Origin: a virus | DNA length: 49,961 nucleotides | Direction: 5' to 3' (one strand) | Virus record (IMG/VR): IMGVR_UViG_3300046690_000186 | Coordinates: 1 to 49,961 of that record | In this document: in pieces, positions 45,714 through 49,961 of the stretch | Position numbering within the stretch: the stretch's first letter is position 1 | How the letters are laid out: the number at the start of each line of letters is the position of its first letter | Notes under the pieces: generated by a model | Database searches by the model: none | Seen by the model: the letters and a program-made list of their open reading frames with translations, nothing else | Told to the model about the DNA's origin: nothing | Program-made: the position numbers and the translations under genes

Positions 45714-47574
45714 TCACGATGACGACATCCCGCCGCACGAGCGTATTCTCGCGATCATTGAAGGCGACGGCGAGCCCGATTCCGACACATCCGGTTTCAC
45801 CGACTACGCCCCGCACCCCGCCGAAGGGGGAGCCCCCTACGGGGGGCAGGGCGAGGATGATGTCGATCCGGCCGATGATGAGCGGCCCGCCGATGCCGAT
45901 GAAATCTCGCGCGAGGTGCTGCTCACGTGCTCGCACGAGCCGCAGAACGATACCGGCAATGGGCAACGGCTGTTGCACCATTTCGGCGCGGACCTTCTCC
46001 AAGTGCGCAATCTCGGCTGGCACGCGTGGGCGGGGACGCATTGGGAACGCGAGGGCGGCAATGAGATGGCAACACGTCTCGCGCACCGCACGGCCGCCCG
46101 CATCGTGCTTGAGGCCGACGTGATGGCCGCGACGCCGAAAGAGCAGGCGGCGATCGACGCGGCGGGCCAGGCGCGCGATGCGATGGGCGCGATCGAGAAG
46201 GCCAAGGGCCAGGTTGACGCGCGCAAGGATCAGCAATGGCAAATGCTCTCGCGCATCGTCGATGCCGGCGCCGAGGCTCAAGCCGCGTTGAAGGGCCGGC
46301 AGATTGCCCGGCGCAAATACTCGGTGTCGAGCGGCAACGCCGGCAAGATTCGCGGCATGCTCGATCAGGCCTTGCCCTACCGCACCGTGACGGTTGATAG
46401 CCTCGACGCCGACGCGCTGGCATTCAACGTACAGAATGGCACGATCAGGTTTGTGTGCGACGAGGTGCCCGATCCCGATGCCTCGGATCATTCCGGCAAG
46501 ATGCGCAAGCGCTGGCGTGTGGCGCTGACGCCGCACAATCGCACCGACAATATCACGAAGGTCGCGCCGGTCGATTACATCAAGGGCGCGCGGTGTCCGC
46601 ACTTCATGACGGCGGTCAATCGCTTCCTGCCGATCGAGCCGGTGCGCGACTTCGTGCAGCGCTTCCACGGCTACGCCTTGACCGGCATGGTGGGCGAGCA
46701 GTGCTTTATGTTCAGCTACGGCACCGGCGCGAATTGGAAATCGACATTCGTCGAGATCGTCTCGCGCATCATGGGGCCATACTGCGCAACGATCAATTTC
46801 GAGTCGCTAACCGGCGATCAACAGCGCTCGGGCTCGGGGCCGTCGCCCGATCTCGCGCGCTTGCCCGGCGCGCGTCTCGTGCGGGCATCCGAGCCCGAGC
46901 GCGGCGTGCAATTCAAAGAGTCGCTGGTCAAGTCGCTCACCGGCGGCGAGCCTATGCTCGTGCGATCACTCAACAAGGAGTTTTTCGAGATGCTGCCGAC
47001 GTTCAAGCTCGTGTTGTCAGGCAACCACAAGCCCGAGATCGGCGGCGTCGATCATGGCATTTGGAGGCGCGTCAAGTTTGTGCCGTGGCCGGTGACGATC
47101 GCCGATAACGAGCGGCGGCCGATGGATGAGGTGATGGCCGAGATTTGGCCCGAGCGCTCGGGCATTCTCAATTGGCTGATCGCCGGCGCGCTCGACTATC
47201 TCAACGGCGGCTTACGCACGCCGCCCGAGGTGGCCGAGGCAACGGCAGAGTACCGCGACGAAATGGACCCTGTCGGCACCTTCGTCGGCGCGTGTGTCGA
47301 TAGCGTGCCATCCAATCCCGACGGCTCGCCGGCGGCGAGCGTGAGTGCGCGTGAAATGTACGATGCATTTGCGTCCTGGGCCGTCGCGAACGCGGTGCGG
47401 CCGTGGAAGGAAAAAAGTTTCGGCACCGCGATGGGGCAGAAAGGTTTTGCCAAGGAACGCAAAGAGGCGGGCATGCGCTACCTTCATGTGCGGCTCAAGA
47501 ATGTGCCGGCTGCACCGCGACGGCGCACCGACGAGCCGCCGCACCCGGCCGACGACGACATGGCGCCGGTCTAA
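45706..47574 (+). CDS. P4-type/D5-like SF3 replicative helicase
   Basis: The 622-aa protein has a C-terminal SF3 helicase: Walker A GTGANWKST (residues 339-347), LVRASEPERGVQFKESLVKS, then KLVLSGNHKPEIGGVDHGIW with the sensor Asn and Arg finger (RRVKFVPW). The N-terminal part has an acidic disordered start and a helical D5_N-like domain (HAWAGTHWEREGGNEMATRL, SSGNAGKIRGMLDQAL). It unwinds DNA at the phage origin, probably at the repeats right after its stop codon. Confidence 0.92.
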   Translation: MTDHDDDIPPHERILAIIEGDGEPDSDTSGFTDYAPHPAEGGAPYGGQGEDDVDPADDERPADADEISREVLLTCSHEPQNDTGNGQRLLHHFGADLLQVRNLGWHAWAGTHWEREGGNEMATRLAHRTAARIVLEADVMAATPKEQAAIDAAGQARDAMGAIEKAKGQVDARKDQQWQMLSRIVDAGAEAQAALKGRQIARRKYSVSSGNAGKIRGMLDQALPYRTVTVDSLDADALAFNVQNGTIRFVCDEVPDPDASDHSGKMRKRWRVALTPHNRTDNITKVAPVDYIKGARCPHFMTAVNRFLPIEPVRDFVQRFHGYALTGMVGEQCFMFSYGTGANWKSTFVEIVSRIMGPYCATINFESLTGDQQRSGSGPSPDLARLPGARLVRASEPERGVQFKESLVKSLTGGEPMLVRSLNKEFFEMLPTFKLVLSGNHKPEIGGVDHGIWRRVKFVPWPVTIADNERRPMDEVMAEIWPERSGILNWLIAGALDYLNGGLRTPPEVAEATAEYRDEMDPVGTFVGACVDSVPSNPDGSPAASVSAREMYDAFASWAVANAVRPWKEKSFGTAMGQKGFAKERKEAGMRYLHVRLKNVPAAPRRRTDEPPHPADDDMAPV

Positions 47575-47577
47575 CCC

Positions 47578-47861
47578 TGTAGGGATGAAGGATGGCTGTA
47601 GGGTTGAGCGCGACCCTACAGCCGGTCGAAAGCGGAATGATCTCAAGATGCTAAGCGGTGCGGCTGTAGGGATGTAGGATCAAATCCGGTTTCGCCTCTT
47701 TCTATTCTCGGGGGTGCGGGGCGGCCTAAATCATCTCTCTCATATATGCGTAGACTTTAACCCTACATCCCTACAGCCATGATCTCTAACTCATTGAAAA
47801 ATAACAACCTAAACACCCTGTAGGATCATTCTCAACCCTACAGCCACCCTACATCCCTACA
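47578..47861. repeat. Iteron-like array, candidate replication origin
   Basis: Eleven units CCTACA or its complement TGTAGG start at 47578, 47597, 47615, 47665, 47673, 47762, 47770, 47819, 47837, 47848 and 47856. Many extend to CCCTACAGCC or CCCTACATCC; close pairs are spaced 8 or 11 bases. An inverted pair (47594-47624) and AT-richer stretches (CATATATGCG near 47741; GAAAAATAACAACC near 47796) are included. There is no gene in this 311-base gap. It directly follows the helicase gene, which supports an origin. Confidence 0.75.
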
Positions 47862-47885
47862 GCCATCACCAAATCAAGCGGGGCC

Positions 47886-48797
47886 ATGATCATGAAAACG
47901 AAAATCGACATCGAGCAGTTGGTGCAATGGGCGATGCGTGAGGAATTGCCGAAGGGTCAATCGGTCTCGGCCTCGCCGTGGCAACTCGTGACGCAGTATT
48001 GCGCGCTCGGCGTGCGCGTCGATGTCAGCGGCTACGGCGACGGCCTCGGCTTCCTGGGCGGCGAGCCGCATCCCGACGCGTTGATCGTCGCCGCCGCGAT
48101 CCGCGCGCTCGACACGCATGCGCGCTTCGCGGATCGCGTCGAGATCGAGCCGCTGTTCGGTGAATTCATCGGCATCGCCGGCGACGCCGTCGGCGCGATC
48201 CTCGGCGCGTCGTTCGATCAACGCGGCATCGTGATCAGTCATGCGACGATGGGCACGCGCCCGGCCTGGGCCTTTGAGTTGCCGGCGCCGCAACAGCGCT
48301 TTCACGAGGCGACAAACAAGGCCGGCGCGATGCGCGCTTATCCCGTTGTGCTCGGCATTGATGCCGACGGCGATATGGTGATGTTGCGAAAGAACGAAGG
48401 CCGCGCGCGCAAGCGTGATGGTGAATACACGTGGTCGATGTCGCCGCGCTCGCCGATTGAGTGGCACGATCCGGCGCCGTTGAGCGTCGCGCATTCGCGT
48501 GCACAATTCGTCGCGTGGCATGCGGCGCTCTCGCATCTCGCGACGGTGCTCGATGGTGCACTCGAAAGCTACGCGCCGACGCCGCTTGCTTTGCCGGTGA
48601 TGCCGTGGCTCTCGCCGGCGCTCGCGACGCGCGTGATTTTCCGCGATGCGTTTGCCCGCTATGACACGGTCGGGTTGCCGTTGCAGCCAAAGCGCGAGGC
48701 CGGCATCGCTCCAATCGAGTCGCCGATCGAGGCCGAAACGCGGGCCAGCTATAACCGGGCGAGCCGGGAAAAGATGCGCCGATCCGCTGCAATCTAA
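47886..48797 (+). CDS. Conserved phage protein of unknown function, complete copy
   Basis: This is 303 aa from ATG 47886 (ATG 47892 also possible; GCGGGG precedes). MKTKIDIEQLVQWAMREELP opens with a helix, then a Gly-rich GYGDGLGFLGGEPHPDALIV and an Ala-rich domain. A basic C-terminus (SREKMRRSAAI) is present. It begins 25 bases after the iteron array, so a replication-linked role is possible. The partial copy at 1-791 has the same amino-acid sequence where they overlap. The family is not recognised. Confidence 0.75.
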   Translation: MIMKTKIDIEQLVQWAMREELPKGQSVSASPWQLVTQYCALGVRVDVSGYGDGLGFLGGEPHPDALIVAAAIRALDTHARFADRVEIEPLFGEFIGIAGDAVGAILGASFDQRGIVISHATMGTRPAWAFELPAPQQRFHEATNKAGAMRAYPVVLGIDADGDMVMLRKNEGRARKRDGEYTWSMSPRSPIEWHDPAPLSVAHSRAQFVAWHAALSHLATVLDGALESYAPTPLALPVMPWLSPALATRVIFRDAFARYDTVGLPLQPKREAGIAPIESPIEAETRASYNRASREKMRRSAAI

Positions 48798-48889
48798 GGG
48801 GTTCGGCGCGTTTCCGTGTCGGGGGTGTTTGACCCGGAAGGCCTCACTTGACATAACCCCGGACGTTCCAAAAGGTCAAAAGATATAGC

Positions 48890-48913
48890 AAGCCCGCCCC
48901 GAACGGCGGGTTT
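48890..48913. terminator. Terminator-like hairpin, copy 2
   Basis: AAGCCCGCC (48890-48898) pairs with GGCGGGTTT (48905-48913, with G-T pairs) around CCGAAC. The stem sequence matches copy 1 but the loop and flanks differ. There is only a short T run rightward, so termination is weak. Confidence 0.5.
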
Positions 48914-48946
48914 CGCATTTCCGGACACCATCGGAGACTGACGACC

Positions 48947-48961
48947 ATGCGCAAGATTTAA
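48947..48961 (+). other. Four-codon minicistron Met-Arg-Lys-Ile, copy 2
   Basis: ATG CGC AAG ATT TAA with GGAGA 15 bases upstream. The peptide is the same as in copy 1 although two of the five codons differ at the third or stop position. Confidence 0.3.
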
Positions 48962-49042
48962 CTTCTACGCTTGTTCGATTTCAACCGCCGCATATGACGC
49001 GGCGTTGTTTGTGTGACGACTGTCGCCTCGGCGACGCGCTGA

Positions 49043-49092
49043 CATAGCAACCCTAGCCTGCGGGCCTGTTGCATCCTACGCTGACGCAACGC
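49043..49092. other. Conserved non-coding island, copy 2
   Basis: CATAGCAACCCTAGCC, GTTGCATCCTAC and GACGCAACGC recur as in copy 1 (1045-1095). The dyad GTTGC (49068-49072) / GCAAC (49086-49090) is kept with a 13-base spacer in place of 14. Confidence 0.35.
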
Positions 49093-49471
49093 ACGGATTC
49101 GCAATAAGCTCGATCGCAATAAGTGCCGACTAAGTCGGATGAGCATTGAGCGAACGCGACGACTGCAAAGCAAACCGGCTGACTGCCCGAGCAATCGCAC
49201 GCTTCGTTAAACACGGCGAGTATCCGCAAACTTATTGCGGCGTTCAACGCGCGGCCGACGAGACGGGCCGCGCACCAAATTCGTTTCCACGCGTCGGACG
49301 CGGCGCGGTGCTCGGCTTTGATCAGCGCGAGAGTCGGCGGGGCTTTGAAAGGCCCTCGGCCGGCACCAATCTTTAGAATTCATCACGCGCACGCGACCGG
49401 CTTCCAAGCCATAGAGCCAGTGCACATCAAGCCGCGCTCGCTCGCGTGATGATCCAAATGTGAGGTGTGTC

Positions 49472-49669
49472 ATGGGTTGCCGCTGCAATGAACGCAAACA
49501 GGCGATCGTGCGCGGCATGTCCGCCGCCGTGCGGGGTGATGCTAAGTCGGTCGCGGGGGCGGCTGGCTTTGTAGCGCGCACCCTACGGGAAGATGCGCGC
49601 ACGGGCGCGCTCCGCACGGCGGCAACGGCACGGCTCGCGCAACTCGGCGCCAAGCTAACCAAGCGGTGA
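49472..49669 (+). CDS. Small CxC-motif basic phage protein, copy 2
   Basis: The 65-aa protein is equivalent to 1469-1666, starting MGCRCNERKQ with two amino-acid differences. Most nucleotide differences are in third positions, which shows selection on the protein. It is coupled to the gpZ-like gene 4 bases downstream. Confidence 0.7.
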   Translation: MGCRCNERKQAIVRGMSAAVRGDAKSVAGAAGFVARTLREDARTGALRTAATARLAQLGAKLTKR

Positions 49670-49673
49670 CGCG

Positions 49674-49961
49674 ATGGCGTTCTCGATGCTTGAGATCGAC
49701 GCTCGCGAGATCGACCACCTCGCCGAGTTGTTCAAGCGGGCCGAGCGCGAGGCGCCAAAGGCGATTGCCCGCGCCATCAAGCGCACCGGCGATCAAACCG
49801 CAACGCGCGTTGTGCGCTCCCTCACGGCGCAAACCGGACTGCAGCGGCAAGTTATTGCCCGCGCCGTCAAGAAAAAGCCGGCGGGCCTGACTTACACGCT
49901 CAAATCGCGCGGCGGCAACGTCGCGCTGAAATACTTCAAGGCGCGCGAAACCCGCAAGGGT
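49674..49961 (+). CDS. gpZ-like minor tail protein, copy 2, 3'-truncated by window end
   Basis: The first 96 codons match 1671-1958 with one amino-acid difference (A47S). The frame is open to the end of the window. The codon before ATG 49674 is GCG, which identifies ATG as the true start in both copies. The rest of the gene is outside the window. Confidence 0.65.
   Translation, partial: MAFSMLEIDAREIDHLAELFKRAEREAPKAIARAIKRTGDQTATRVVRSLTAQTGLQRQVIARAVKKKPAGLTYTLKSRGGNVALKYFKARETRKG

Larger units (their letters stand above)
48798..49471. other. Long non-coding stretch (copy 2)
   Basis: This is the counterpart of 792-1468. An ORF can be read at 49146-49376, but the frame is broken in copy 1 by single-base indels, so it is not taken as a gene. 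It contains a hairpin (48890-48913), the Met-Arg-Lys-Ile minicistron (48947-48961) and the conserved island (49043-49092). Confidence 0.6.
48007..49961. repeat. Copy 2 of the ~1.95-kb end repeat (direct, diverged)
   Basis: This is the partner of 1-1958; the window ends within it. It is near-identical to copy 1 to 48880, strongly diverged from 48881 to about 49185, then similar again. The pattern of identity, divergence and about 97 percent identity shows that two related phage units meet here, not one perfect repeat. Confidence 0.9.

Noticed and set aside
47578-47861. A CRISPR array
   Set aside because: Units are only 6 to 10 bases, occur in both orientations and have irregular spacing with no unique spacer pattern.
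49146-49376. A 76-aa gene in the copy 2 non-coding stretch
   Set aside because: The equivalent frame in copy 1 is disrupted by indels and has no start; no family is recognised.

Overview
The window is temperate tailed-phage DNA from end to end, with no recognisable host chromosomal gene. The high-GC coding style, a tRNA-Val(CAC) 3' fragment inside an attachment site, a Bradyrhizobium-style CI-type repressor and a secreted cysteine-peptidase type that I associate with rhizobia suggest a host in the Alphaproteobacteria (Hyphomicrobiales). The host assignment is inference.

Layout. (a) 1-1958: the partial 3' end of an unknown gene, a non-coding stretch, a 65-aa CxC protein and a gpZ-like tail protein. 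(b) 2245-5552: small proteins, then the small and large (lambda GpA-type) terminase subunits. (c) 5591-7892: an unusual insert with a ParA/MinD-like ATPase, an 88-aa beta-type protein and an SGNH/GDSL-like hydrolase. (d) 7901-13617: head genes (gpW-like, portal, a prohead protease fused to the major capsid protein, DUF2190 decoration protein, completion proteins). (e) 13695-23690: a complete Mu-type contractile tail set (sheath, tube, frameshifted assembly chaperone, tape measure, DNA-circulation protein, hub, spike, gp46, gp47, gp48), followed by three fibre-region genes to 27098. (f) 27135-29776: lysis cassette (secreted CHAP/NlpC-like protein, muramidase with membrane anchor, overlapping spanins, a coiled-coil membrane protein). 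(g) 29797-31842: HTH-metallophosphoesterase, a small basic protein and a dNMP kinase.

(h) 31778-37812, mostly minus strand: small regulators, attP (33226-33271) with flanking 16-bp repeats, tyrosine integrase, excisionase-like gene and a stack of short overlapping ORFs. (i) 37830-38859: immunity region with a minus-strand repressor, an intrinsic terminator and operators of the form ACTAGCG-N5-CGCTAGT, one of which is also found at 33034. (j) 38966-47574, plus strand: early/replication operon (SSB, adenine/cytosine methyltransferase, dATP/dGTP pyrophosphohydrolase, deoxyribosyltransferase-like protein, primase/Toprim, P4-type SF3 helicase). (k) 47578-47861: an iteron-like array of 11 CCTACA/TGTAGG units, a candidate replication origin. 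(l) 47886-49961: a second, diverged copy of section (a).

The head and packaging genes are lambda/HK97-like while the tail is Mu-like, so the virion should be a myovirus built from two lineages. The same map position recurs after 48,006 bp, which gives the probable genome length. The two end copies are not identical: the first 874 bases differ at about two sites, the middle is strongly diverged and the last part is about 97 percent identical by eye. The sequence is therefore either two related prophages in tandem or an assembly that joined two strain variants of a circularly permuted or concatemeric phage. It is not a simple terminal repeat.
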